A DNA stretch of 64,000 bases from contig JACKBS010000013.1 in the NCBI GenBank assembly GCA_020634435.1, positions 1 to 64,000 of the forward strand. Direction: 5' to 3'. Below are positions 34,560 to 42,481 of the stretch, in pieces; the first letter of the stretch is position 1; the number at the start of each line of letters is the position of its first letter. The position numbers and the translations under genes were made by a program. This DNA is from Ardenticatenaceae bacterium (lineage in GTDB: Bacteria; Chloroflexota; Anaerolineae; Promineifilales; Promineifilaceae). The notes under the pieces were generated by a model. It had not been told where the DNA came from. It saw only the letters and a list, made by a program, of their open reading frames with translations, and made no database searches.

Positions 34560-35411
34560 TTATTCGTCTAGTTCCAGGATGGGTTGGTCGAGGCCGGTGT
34601 CTTTGATTTTTACGGCCGTTTCTGTCAGCACCGTATTGGGCACCACCAGCCGTTCCCCGCCGAGGCGGATTTCCGCATTCAGCGGGCCAATCGCTTCCAA
34701 AATACCCTCCTCATCGTTGATGATGACGCGATCGCCGAGGGCAAACTGCTCGCGGGCGTAATACCCGGCCAACACGCTGCGGGCCACATCGCGCCCGCCC
34801 AGGCCAAAAGCCAGAGCTAATCCAGCCACAGCCAGCGTGATCACGTTGGTGAATATGTTGGTCATGATGCTGGCGTTGATGCCCAGCTGCTCCAGCACCA
34901 CAATCACAATCATGATGATGAGCAGCACGTTGACCCCCTGACCCACTTCTTGGTGAAACTCTACCCCCATGCTGCTCATAGCGGCCTGGGCAGCTTTGCC
35001 CAGGAACTGGGCCAGCAGCACCCCGGCGGTAAGCGTGGCCAGGGCGGCCAGCAGCCGGGGCAAAAAGGCGATGAGACTGCGTAGGGGCGTAACGGCCGCA
35101 TCCAGCCCTAAACTTTCCAAAGCCAGCAGGATGAAGTTGAGGAAGATGATCCAGTAGAGCAGCATGCCCAAAATTTGGGTGCCGGTGCGGTTGATTTGTG
35201 CTTTTTCTAGCCCGGCTTTGATGCCGGTGCGGGCCAGCAGCTCTTCCAGGCGTACTTTGGCCGCCAGGCGCTGCACGATGGTGGCGACAATCTTGGCCAG
35301 CAGCCAACCGGCCAACAGGATGATGAGCGCGGTGACCAGACGCGGCACGTAGTCGATGGCGTTGGCTACCATGTTGTTGAAGGCGTTTTGGATGATTTCA
35401 AAATCAATCAT
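34560..35411 (-). CDS. MscS-like mechanosensitive channel family protein
   Basis: A 283-residue membrane protein with about four to five helices. It is of the CmpX / small-conductance mechanosensitive type: paired amphipathic helices (AGWLLAKIVATIVQRLA), TLTAGVLLAQFLGKA, then AGLALAFGLGGRDVARSVLAGYYAREQFALGDRVII leading to a beta domain (EGILEAIGPLNAEIRLGGERLVVPN). The start at 35411 is preferred because a GGAG site precedes it. It overlaps the anti-sigma-like gene by 8 bases, so it belongs to the second ECF operon; a link to envelope stress is inferred. Confidence 0.82.
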   Translation of the reverse strand: MIDFEIIQNAFNNMVANAIDYVPRLVTALIILLAGWLLAKIVATIVQRLAAKVRLEELLARTGIKAGLEKAQINRTGTQILGMLLYWIIFLNFILLALESLGLDAAVTPLRSLIAFLPRLLAALATLTAGVLLAQFLGKAAQAAMSSMGVEFHQEVGQGVNVLLIIMIVIVVLEQLGINASIMTNIFTNVITLAVAGLALAFGLGGRDVARSVLAGYYAREQFALGDRVIINDEEGILEAIGPLNAEIRLGGERLVVPNTVLTETAVKIKDTGLDQPILELDE

Positions 35412-35775
35412 TGTTTCGGCTTCTCCTTCTGTGGCGTTGTTCGCGATTGGGGGCATCGAGCAACGGCCGTAACAAACTCATGGCTACGCTGCCAAACCCC
35501 TGGGTGCCCATTCTGATGACGTTGGCGCTCAGGTTCGACCGGTGAATCTGGCGCACCAGGCGTTGGCGCAGCCGTCGGGCGCGTTCTGGTTCTAGCGGGG
35601 GAATGGTGAAAACGGCCGTTGCCAGCGACTCTTCTTGCCACAGCGCATCCACCTTTTCCAGGCTGGCTTCATCTTCGGCCAGGCGGGCTAAAACGGCTTC
35701 CGTTTGGGCCTCGTCCAGCTCCCCGGCGACAAATTGCTGCAAAAGCTCATCGGAAAGTGTTGCCTGGTCGGTCAT
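35404..35775 (-). CDS. Anti-sigma-factor-like protein without zinc ligands or TM helix
   Basis: A 123-residue protein whose N-terminus (LSDELLQQFVAGELDEAQTEAVLARLAEDEASLEKVDAL) resembles the zinc-finger anti-sigma domain of the zf-HC2/RskA type. The usual His-X3-Cys-X2-Cys ligands are absent. The C-terminal half is very Arg-rich and there is no clear membrane helix. It overlaps the ECF sigma gene by ATGA and the channel gene by 8 bases. Position argues for an anti-sigma role; the missing features make it an unusual one. Confidence 0.6.
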   Translation of the reverse strand: MTDQATLSDELLQQFVAGELDEAQTEAVLARLAEDEASLEKVDALWQEESLATAVFTIPPLEPERARRLRQRLVRQIHRSNLSANVIRMGTQGFGSVAMSLLRPLLDAPNREQRHRRRSRNND

Positions 35776-36359
35776 AAATCACCTGCCAGTTGCCGCACCT
35801 GCACCTGCAAAGCGAGGCGGGCACGCTGCACGCGCATCTTGGCGGCGCTAAGGCCAATATCGAACCGTTCCGCAATTTCGTGATACGGCCGTTCTTCGTA
35901 ATCCTTCATGTATAAAATCTCGCTTACATCGGGGTCCAACTGGGCCAGCGCCGTGGCCAGCAGCTCCCGGGTATATTTTTCGTGGTAGGCACGTTCGGTT
36001 GATTGGCTCCCGACCGTGATTTCGGCAATCGTTTCCAACTCGGCGGCGGCTTCTTGTGGCCGTCGGCTGCGGCGACGAAGTTCGTTCTGGCAGGTGTTCA
36101 CCGCCACGCGATGCAGCCAGGTTTTGAAGGCGGAACGTCCTTCGAATTGCGGCAGGCTGCGGTACACCTTGAAAAAAACTTCCTGCGTCAGGTCTTCGGC
36201 GTCTTGTGCGTTGCGCAGGTAGCTGTAGCACAAGCGCCAGACCATCGGCTGGTAGCGGGCCATCAATTCCTGAAACGGCCGTTCGTCCCTGGTCCCTCGT
36301 TGGTGACAAAGTTCGATGAGCGCTGTGTCGGACAGTTCTGTTAGAGCGTGTTGCCCCAT
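35772..36359 (-). CDS. ECF-type RNA polymerase sigma factor
   Basis: A 195-residue ECF sigma factor. Region 2 is ARYQPMVWRLCYSYLRNAQDAEDLTQEVFFKVYRSLPQFEGRSAFKTWLHRVAVNTC and region 4 is DPDVSEILYMKDYEERPYHEIAERFDIGLSAAKMRVQRARLAL. The ATG at 36359 is taken as the start; a GTG at 36380 is the alternative. It is very similar in region 2 to the sigma factor at 28687, suggesting a duplicated pair. It is followed by an anti-sigma-like gene and a channel gene. An inverted repeat lies about 194 bases upstream. Confidence 0.92.
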   Translation of the reverse strand: MGQHALTELSDTALIELCHQRGTRDERPFQELMARYQPMVWRLCYSYLRNAQDAEDLTQEVFFKVYRSLPQFEGRSAFKTWLHRVAVNTCQNELRRRSRRPQEAAAELETIAEITVGSQSTERAYHEKYTRELLATALAQLDPDVSEILYMKDYEERPYHEIAERFDIGLSAAKMRVQRARLALQVQVRQLAGDL

Positions 36360-36552
36360 GCCGGTAAAAAGACCCCTCACCGCAGAGGCCCGCAGGCGGC
36401 GGGTGCTTCTGCACGCCAGCCGATAGACCGCTGGCGCAGTTGGTCAGCAAACGACGGTTTAGGGTACAGCTGTGCGGATGAATGCCGGGCAATAGATCAC
36501 CTGTCGCTGAAACGTATGGTATGAAAAGACGGCCGTTTGCCTGCCAGCCCCG

Positions 36553-36568
36553 TGACAAAAATTTGTCA
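36553..36568. promoter_or_regulatory. TGACAAA-AA-TTTGTCA inverted repeat upstream of the second ECF sigma gene
   Basis: Seven-base arms form a perfect inverted repeat with a 2-base spacer, matching the palindrome found ahead of the other ECF gene. The surrounding gap (36381-36829) contains no other gene, only a weak word repeat and a small GATGAG/CTCATC hairpin near 36745-36770. Confidence 0.4.
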
Positions 36569-36829
36569 TGCCTGCCGCTGGCAAAGTTGGTAAAATCACT
36601 ATCAGGCATTGACCCCAACAATTTCCACAGGTCACAAACATCGCTCCCCGTTTTTGCCCCAACCCACAATATGTGACCAATTTCCTATGCGGCGCGTCTT
36701 TTTAGCATTACTTTGGCGCCTTGCGGATTTCACAGATGAACCAGGATGAGCGAGCAATTCCACTCATCTGCACCACAAAATTGCATCGTACGCCACATTT
36801 TTCAACCAATCATTTTTTAGGAGGACGGG

Positions 36830-37309
36830 ATGAATTTTTGGGTTGGTTTAATTATTGGTTTGATTTTGGGTTGGGCTATTGAATGGGTAATCGACTGGCT
36901 CTTTTGGCGACGAGAAGAAGAGGCAGCCACCGTTCCGGCAGCGGCCAGCCGCACAGTCGATCTGGAACTTCAGGGCAAATTAGCTGCCCTGGAAGCCGAA
37001 AAAGAGTCTTTGGCGGCTCGTTTGCAGGAAGCCCTTAATCGGGAACCTCAGGTAATTGTGCAAGAAGTTGTGAAAGAGGTGATGCTCGACCGGGATCGGC
37101 TGCAAAAAATCCACGGCATTGGCGATGTGTTTACCCGTCGCTTCAACGAAGCCGGGGTATACACCTTTGCCCAACTGGCGGCGCTGACCCCAGAGCGGGC
37201 GCGCGAAATCATCAATCCCGAAGAGTGGCAGGCGATTGAGCCGGAGCAGTGGATTGCCGAAGCGCGGCAGTTTGCCGAGACGGCCAAGAGCAGCCAAGGT
37301 GAGGGGTAA
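36830..37309 (+). CDS. Membrane-anchored helix-hairpin-helix protein
   Basis: A 159-residue protein with an N-terminal membrane helix (residues 1-26), a coiled coil (about 45-75) and a C-terminal helix-hairpin-helix region: DRLQKIHGIGDVFTRRFNEAGVYTFAQLAALTPERAREII. This resembles the DUF4332 / flap-endonuclease-like HhH modules that often sit in small membrane or ribosome-linked proteins. No catalytic residues are visible, so DNA binding or protein scaffolding is possible. A GGAGG site precedes the start. The next gene starts 5 bases after its stop. Confidence 0.75.
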   Translation: MNFWVGLIIGLILGWAIEWVIDWLFWRREEEAATVPAAASRTVDLELQGKLAALEAEKESLAARLQEALNREPQVIVQEVVKEVMLDRDRLQKIHGIGDVFTRRFNEAGVYTFAQLAALTPERAREIINPEEWQAIEPEQWIAEARQFAETAKSSQGEG

Positions 37310-37314
37310 AGCGG

Positions 37315-38907
37315 ATGATTCACCACCGAGAAAAAAGCGTCATCAGGCGCTTTGATATCTTTAAGTTGATTGTTCTGCTTATTCTGATTGCCCTGCTGCT
37401 CTGGTTTTGGTTGTCGCCCCCGGCGTTTGTGCAGGGACCAGATGAGGGTGCAGGGGAAACGGCCGTTACCGATACCACCACTCCTACCGAAACAGACACC
37501 GCAACCACCGACGCCGCTGACGAAGCTGAGCAAGAGATAGCCACAGAGGCCGTTGAAGAAACGGCCGTTCCCCCCCTTGATGTTCCCACGCTCGATGCGC
37601 CAGCCCTGGCCAATGGGGTCATGGCGGGCAGCACCGCCCTGAGCGGCAGCGGTACGCCCGGCTCCACCGTGCGCGTGGTGATCGATGGCCAGCCGGTTGG
37701 TGAAGCAGTTGTGGCAGAAGACGGCCGTTGGTCGCTAGATGTAGAGCTGGCAGCAGGCAGCCACGAACTTACTCTGGAAGCGCTGGATGATGTGGGGGCG
37801 GTGGCCAACAGCAGTGCGACATCTGCCTTTGACGTGCGGCTGGATGTACCCACGCTCAATTTGCCCGCAGCTGGTTCCTTTGCTGGACCCGTGACGCTGA
37901 GCGGTACGGGCACACCGGGCAGTGAGGTGGCCATTGTGGTAGACGATGAAGTTGTGGGCACCACCACTGTTGGCGAGGATGGCATGTGGCTGTTTGACAC
38001 CGAGCTGTCGGCTGGAAATCATGGCATACACGTGCAGGCGCTTGATGCGGCGGGCAACGTGGCCAATGAATCCGAAGGGTTTGGCCTGGCGCTGGCGGAA
38101 GTGACCCCACCTGCTTTTGACGAGGCCAGCTATGAAGCGGCCCCTGGCGTGGTGGACTTTTCGGGCGTGGGTACGCCGGGCAGTACGGTGGAGTTGGTCG
38201 CCAATGGTGCGGTGGTAGGAACGGCCGTTGTCGCCGCTGATGGCACCTGGACAATTCCGGCCACGCTGGAAGCGGGTGACTACGATCTTAGCCTGCGGAT
38301 GCTGGCGACAGACGGCACCCTGTTGGATGAAACTGCTGGCGTTAGCGCCACGGTTGCCGCCGAAGAAAGTGAAGCTGCCGCCACGGCCGAATTTGTGCCG
38401 CCGACGCTGGATTTGCCCGAAGGTGGGCTGATGGGCGGCGACATTACGCTGTCGGGTACGGGCACGCCCGGCGCGGAGGTTGCGGTTTTGGTGAATGGCG
38501 AGGTGGTCGGCACGGCCGTTGTTGGTGAGGATGGCACCTGGAGCTTCCCCACCACGCTGTCTGCGGGCGAGTATGAACTGACTTTACAAGCGGTGGATGG
38601 ATCGGGAACGGCCGTAACCATCGAGCCTGTCTCGCTGACCCTGGCGGATGCTGCCGCTACTGCCGCTGAAGAAAGCAGTACGGATGAGCCGGAAACGGCC
38701 GTTGCCCCGCTGCCCGCCGATTTCTGCAAAGATGCCGCCCCAGGCATTGACCAGGGCGATACGTACGTGGTGGGCGTTTGCGAATGGTTGACTAAAATTG
38801 CCAACCGTCTGGGCATTCCCTACGCGGATTTGATCGGGGTAAATCCCCAAATTGCTAATCCCAACCTGATTTACCCCGGCCAGGTGATCAACTTGCCGCC
38901 GCGGTAA
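37315..38907 (+). CDS. Ig-like repeat protein with C-terminal LysM domain
   Basis: A 530-residue surface protein. A membrane helix near residues 17-36 is followed by a Thr/Glu-rich linker, then four Ig-like repeats of about 85-95 residues. Each carries SGTGTPGSxVxVxVxG and GTAVVGEDGTWSF-type stretches (starting near residues 105, 195, 280 and 375). The C-terminal 50 residues form a LysM-like module (IANRLGIPYADLIGVNPQIANPNLIYPGQVINLP), which would bind peptidoglycan. Repeats contain several ACGGCCGT copies that encode the GTAVV element. It is coupled to the HhH gene. Confidence 0.85.
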   Translation: MIHHREKSVIRRFDIFKLIVLLILIALLLWFWLSPPAFVQGPDEGAGETAVTDTTTPTETDTATTDAADEAEQEIATEAVEETAVPPLDVPTLDAPALANGVMAGSTALSGSGTPGSTVRVVIDGQPVGEAVVAEDGRWSLDVELAAGSHELTLEALDDVGAVANSSATSAFDVRLDVPTLNLPAAGSFAGPVTLSGTGTPGSEVAIVVDDEVVGTTTVGEDGMWLFDTELSAGNHGIHVQALDAAGNVANESEGFGLALAEVTPPAFDEASYEAAPGVVDFSGVGTPGSTVELVANGAVVGTAVVAADGTWTIPATLEAGDYDLSLRMLATDGTLLDETAGVSATVAAEESEAAATAEFVPPTLDLPEGGLMGGDITLSGTGTPGAEVAVLVNGEVVGTAVVGEDGTWSFPTTLSAGEYELTLQAVDGSGTAVTIEPVSLTLADAAATAAEESSTDEPETAVAPLPADFCKDAAPGIDQGDTYVVGVCEWLTKIANRLGIPYADLIGVNPQIANPNLIYPGQVINLPPR

Positions 38908-38986
38908 TGAGCGGGTTTTAGATGTTTATTTAGCTGCGGCTGTGCAGCCAGTTGTAGATTAAAAAATTACTTCGAGTAACGAACTT

Positions 38987-39125
38987 GTCATTCTGAGCGA
39001 AGCGGAGAATCCCACAAGGCGCACAGGTCAAGTGCTTTCGCCAAACCAAGCGTTCCTTGGGTATCAAGCGGGCGGGATGCTTTGGAGGATGCTTCGGCAG
39101 CCTCAGCACAGGCTCTCAGCATGAC
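38987..39125. repeat. MITE-like intergenic element, copy B
   Basis: It begins GTCATTCTGAGCGAAGCGG and ends CTCTCAGCATGAC. The core TATCAAGCGGGCGGGATGCT is shared exactly with copy A at 26895-27010. An inner stretch carries extra GGATGCTT and CAGC words. No open frame is present. Confidence 0.75.
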
Positions 39126-39197
39126 AAGATCATGTGCCTGATTATTTTTTGAACTACAAAAGGCTGCATGGCCGCCCCAAGCAAAAGGAGCAGTTTA

Positions 39198-39554
39198 ATG
39201 AGCGATAAAGAAGCATTTGACCGTCAGCAAGGTGGCGGCGTCAAGAAAAGTGAAGCGGCTCACGAAGAAGCCCAAACGAGCCATCTGGAGCGGGCCGTAC
39301 AGCGCGCCGCCGCCCAGAAAGCCCGCCTGGAAGCCGAGGCAGCCAAAGAAAGTGAACCGGCTGGCCCCGCCATCAAAACAGAGCACACCGTGGTAAGCGG
39401 TGACACGCTCAGCGGCCTGGCCACCAAATATTATGGCTCTGGCAGCCGCGAAAACTGGATGGCCATCTACGAAGCCAACAAAGAGACGATTGGCGATAAC
39501 CCTTCGCTGATTCGCGTAGGGCAGGTGCTAAAAATCCCAGAATTGGGCAATTAG
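39198..39554 (+). CDS. Small LysM-domain protein
   Basis: A 118-residue soluble protein. Residues 1-60 are charged and helical (HEEAQTSHLERAVQRAAAQKARLEAEAAK). Residues about 64-116 form a LysM domain (HTVVSGDTLSGLATKYYGSGSRENWMAIYEANKETIGDNPSLIRVGQVLKIP), similar to the BON-LysM / YgaU type. No signal peptide is seen, so it may act in the cytoplasm as YgaU-like proteins do. The start at 39198 has an AAAGGAG site 7 bases upstream. It ends in a strong terminator. Confidence 0.85.
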   Translation: MSDKEAFDRQQGGGVKKSEAAHEEAQTSHLERAVQRAAAQKARLEAEAAKESEPAGPAIKTEHTVVSGDTLSGLATKYYGSGSRENWMAIYEANKETIGDNPSLIRVGQVLKIPELGN

Positions 39555-39588
39555 TAGGAGTTGCCGAGCAACTGACAGATCGTATTGA

Positions 39589-39641
39589 GGGTGCGTGAGG
39601 TGTGGAGAGAGTAGCTGCGCCTCACGCATCCTTTGTTTTTA
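39589..39641 (+). terminator. Intrinsic terminator after the LysM gene
   Basis: GGGTGCGTGAGG (39589-39600) pairs with CCTCACGCATCC (39620-39631) with one imperfect pair, and is followed by TTTGTTTTT. It also faces the convergent small gene at 39651. Confidence 0.8.
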
Positions 39642-39650
39642 CAGGATCGT

Positions 39651-39899
39651 TTAATCGTTTAGCGGAAATTGATCTTGATTGGGTGCGGTGTCGTCCGGGA
39701 ACAAAATTTGGGAAGCAAAGAGGAAATCTTTTTCGCCCTGGCTGAGGTCGGGATAGCGTAATGTGACCTCGATGTAGGTTTTGAGGAGTCGAGGGCTATC
39801 GGGCTGAAGTAGATAGTCCAGGGCGGCATCGGTGGCGGCTTTGGCCAGTTGCCGGGGCAGATTGCTTTTTTCAGACACAAAGTTAACCAGGTCTTCCAT
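39651..39899 (-). CDS. Small hypothetical protein
   Basis: An 82-residue acidic, helical protein (MEDLVNFVSEKSNLPRQLAK at its start). No family is recognised. The ATG at 39899 follows a GAGG site 6 bases upstream and is preferred over 39914. Its codon use matches its neighbours. It lies downstream of the FHA gene on the same strand with a 68-base gap, so it could be co-transcribed with it. Confidence 0.55.
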   Translation of the reverse strand: MEDLVNFVSEKSNLPRQLAKAATDAALDYLLQPDSPRLLKTYIEVTLRYPDLSQGEKDFLFASQILFPDDTAPNQDQFPLND

Positions 39900-39967
39900 C
39901 ACACACCTCTTCATAGCGTATGATGGCTCTGACGCCGGTTGGGAAAATTGGTCACAAATTGGATGGT

Positions 39968-40627
39968 TTAAGGACAGACTGGGTTAAAGCCTAGTGGGCC
40001 GAGGACGGTTTCCCAAAACGGCCGTAATCCACCGCAATACAGCAGTTGTCCCTGGTTGTAGCTGTCCAAGAACAAAACCGTGCCGACACATACCACGCAA
40101 GCCAGCACCAGCAAGCAGCCGCAGCCAATGAGAATCCGGTTCCGATTGGGCGAAACGGCCGTATCTGGCGCAGCAAAATCGTCAAAGGTGGGCGGTGGCG
40201 CGGGGATTTGTTCCGGGTAGTTTGCCGGTGATTGGGTGTAGGCCGGGGCTGGTTCTGGCGGTAGGGAGGGCGTAGGTACATCGTCGGTGGCGCTGTGTAT
40301 GACGCCGGTGGCCACGCCTTCGGCCCAAAAGCGCAGGCGCACCGTGTCGCCAAACTCCACCGAATCGCCATGCTTGAGCGTTGCTGGGCGGTTGAGGCGG
40401 ATGCCATTCACAAAAGTGCCGTTGGTGCTGCCTAAATCCTCGATGACGTAGCTGCTGCCCTGCGGCGTGAGCTGGGCGTGGCGGCGGGAGATTTCGGCGT
40501 CGTTGATGACGATGGCGTTGTTGGCGGAACGGCCGATTGTTTGCGGCGCGGAACTCAGGGTAAAGGTTTGTCCGGGTTCGGGGCCTTGTTCTATTACCAG
40601 GCGAGCGGCCGTTTGGTTGGCGTCCAT
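39968..40627 (-). CDS. FHA domain protein with C-terminal membrane helix
   Basis: A 219-residue protein. Residues about 8-105 are a forkhead-associated domain that binds phosphothreonine: QTIGRSANNAIVINDAEISRRHAQL, VIEDLGSTNGTFVNG, HGDSVEFGDTVRLRF; the Arg, Ser, Asn and Gly contacts are all present. A Pro/Ala linker leads to one membrane helix (about 168-190, ILIGCGCLLVLACVVCVGTVLF) and a short outside tail with two Cys. It could read the output of Ser/Thr kinases such as those at 7.9-12.2 kb. An AGGAGGC site precedes the start. Confidence 0.88.
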   Translation of the reverse strand: MDANQTAARLVIEQGPEPGQTFTLSSAPQTIGRSANNAIVINDAEISRRHAQLTPQGSSYVIEDLGSTNGTFVNGIRLNRPATLKHGDSVEFGDTVRLRFWAEGVATGVIHSATDDVPTPSLPPEPAPAYTQSPANYPEQIPAPPPTFDDFAAPDTAVSPNRNRILIGCGCLLVLACVVCVGTVLFLDSYNQGQLLYCGGLRPFWETVLGPLGFNPVCP

Positions 40628-40706
40628 AATTGCCTCCTAGGCGAGGTGCTTGTGCGCTTGGTACGCAAAGATGGCGGAGTATAAAAATAAAGGGTACGGT
40701 TTGTCA

Positions 40707-41921
40707 ATGTATCTTTCTTATGCCGTGAAAAATGCAAGCGTCAAAATGGGGCTGGCCGCGATGCTGCTTCTGGCTATTCTGTTGTCAGCCTGTGTTGATG
40801 TGCCACCTGCGCCACAGTTAGGACCAAATAAGCTTGGGGTGCATCTGTTGTTGGACGACGGCCGTTTCCAATGGCCCGTCGCTGAATGGGAAGCGCATCT
40901 GGCGTACGCACGGCAGGCGGTGGGGGCTGGCGGCTACGTCACGGAGCTGGTCCGGCTGGACGATCTGGATGTGGCCAAGTGGCAGCAGTTCATGGATTTA
41001 TGCGCCGCGCAAGAGCTAACACCCATTTTGCGCCTGGCCACAACGTATGACACCGATGCTGGCTGGTGGCTGGCCCCAACGCTGGATGACGACGGCCACT
41101 CCTACAAAATCGTTGCCAGGGATTATGCCCGCTTTATTGCGGCTCTCAATTGGCCGGGCGAGAACCACTTTTTAGTTGTGGGCAATGAGCCCAATCATGG
41201 CGATGAGTGGAGCGGCCGTCCCGATCCGGCGGCTTATGCTCGATTTTTGCTGGATACGGCCGTTGCGCTCAAAGAAGTAGATAAGCATGCGTTTGTCCTC
41301 AACGCCGGGCTAGACCCTTATGCGCCGAATACCGGCAGTCAGCCGTTTGTGGATGGGCTGTGGTACATGGATTCCAGCACTTTTTTGGTGGAGATGGTGG
41401 ATGCTCAGCCGGGGCTGCTAACGCTTCTCGATGGCTGGGCTAGCCATGCGTACCCGCTGGGGCCATTTGCCGCGCCGCCTTGGGAACAAACCTTCCAGGT
41501 GGATTTGCTGAACGATGCACCCCCGCTGCGTTATACACCGCCGGAGAGGCTGTTCAATCGGGGCGTGAATGGCTATGAGTGGGAGCTGTGGCTGCTAGAT
41601 CAGCTTGGTGCGCCCGAACTGCCGGTGTTTATTACCGAAACAGGTTGGCGACACAGCAACCCTGCCTACCCAGCGGCCGATCTGGCGGCCGATTATTTGG
41701 ATTTGGCACTGCGGGGGAACAACGGCCGTTACCCACAATTCCCGGAAACTGGTTGGACGCCCTGGTTAGATGATGCGCGGGTGGTGGCGATCACGCCGTT
41801 TGCGCTGGATGGCAATCCGGCAGAGTGGGGGCACACAAATTGGCTGGACATGAGTACGGACGGCCGTATTCTTGGCTGGCAAATTGATCCGGCGCAGTGG
41901 CAAACGGCCGTTGAAGATTGA
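40707..41921 (+). CDS. Lipoprotein with clan-A glycoside hydrolase-like TIM barrel
   Basis: A 404-residue lipoprotein: signal peptide and lipobox (LLAILLSAC) then a predicted beta/alpha barrel. FLVVGNEPNHGDEW holds the expected acid/base Glu, and LPVFITETGW holds the expected nucleophile Glu, as in clan GH-A families such as GH5 and GH39. GLDPYAPN and WASHAYPLGPF fit the barrel strands. Exact family and substrate are not determined. The start at 40707 gives a sensible signal peptide. It precedes a DUF952 gene and an alpha-amylase family gene. Confidence 0.7.
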   Translation: MYLSYAVKNASVKMGLAAMLLLAILLSACVDVPPAPQLGPNKLGVHLLLDDGRFQWPVAEWEAHLAYARQAVGAGGYVTELVRLDDLDVAKWQQFMDLCAAQELTPILRLATTYDTDAGWWLAPTLDDDGHSYKIVARDYARFIAALNWPGENHFLVVGNEPNHGDEWSGRPDPAAYARFLLDTAVALKEVDKHAFVLNAGLDPYAPNTGSQPFVDGLWYMDSSTFLVEMVDAQPGLLTLLDGWASHAYPLGPFAAPPWEQTFQVDLLNDAPPLRYTPPERLFNRGVNGYEWELWLLDQLGAPELPVFITETGWRHSNPAYPAADLAADYLDLALRGNNGRYPQFPETGWTPWLDDARVVAITPFALDGNPAEWGHTNWLDMSTDGRILGWQIDPAQWQTAVED

Positions 41922-41946
41922 GCCGCCGTTGGGGATAATGGAGCGC

Positions 41947-42291
41947 ATGACACAAATTTTGCATATCACCAACATGAAAGAATGGGAAACGGCCGTTGCT
42001 GCCGGGGAATATCGGGCGGATTCGCTGGCCAGCGAGGGGTTTATTCACTGCTCCACACCTGCGCAGGTGCTGATGCCCGCCAACGCCATGTTTGCCGGGC
42101 AGACCAACCTGATTTTGCTGCTCATCGACCCGGCTAAACTGACAGCGGAACTGGTCTACGAAGATTGTTACGAAAGCGGTCACCAATTTCCTCACATTTA
42201 CGGCCCGCTCAACCTGGACGCTGTCACCGGTTTTGTCGATTTTCCACCGAACCCGGATGGCACTTTCTCGCTGCCCATTGAATTAACATAA
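41947..42291 (+). CDS. DUF952 family protein
   Basis: A 114-residue protein with the DUF952 pattern: ILHITNMKEWETAVAAGEYRADSLASEGFIHCSTPAQVLMPANAMF, then LLLIDPAKLTAELVYED and QFPHIYGPLNLDAV. The family is related to glutathione-independent small alpha/beta proteins of unknown function; His and Cys of FIHCS and the HIYGPL motif are conserved. A GGAG site overlaps an upstream ATG at 41938, so the start at 41947 is chosen. Confidence 0.85.
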   Translation: MTQILHITNMKEWETAVAAGEYRADSLASEGFIHCSTPAQVLMPANAMFAGQTNLILLLIDPAKLTAELVYEDCYESGHQFPHIYGPLNLDAVTGFVDFPPNPDGTFSLPIELT

Positions 42292-42297
42292 CGTAAA

Positions 42298-42472
42298 AAC
42301 ACGAATGAAACGAATCGACGAATGGGATGAATTGTTTTGTGAGCTTTTAATCCACAGATTTCACAGATGACGCAGATTTAGCCCTGACATTAATCAGAGA
42401 CTTTGCGTCTTTGCGCGATCTTTTTTCGTTAGGCTTATTCGTTTCATTCGTCCAATTCGTGTTCCAAAAAGG
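42298..42472. repeat. Composite intergenic palindrome (ACGAATGAAACGAAT arms enclosing CCACAGATT words)
   Basis: The left arm holds ACACGAATGAAACGAATCGACGAAT; the right arm is its approximate reverse complement (ATTCGTTTCATTCGTCCAAT). Between them lies a TCCACAGATTTCACAGAT / CGCAGATT unit and a TTTGCGTCTTTGCGCGATC word. It fills the gap before the alpha-amylase gene and has no coding potential. Confidence 0.7.
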
Positions 42473-42481
42473 TAAAACAAG

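Noticed and set aside
36713..36770. Another full copy of the CCACAGATT repeat
   Set aside because: Only GCGGATTTCACAGATGA is shared; too short to assign.
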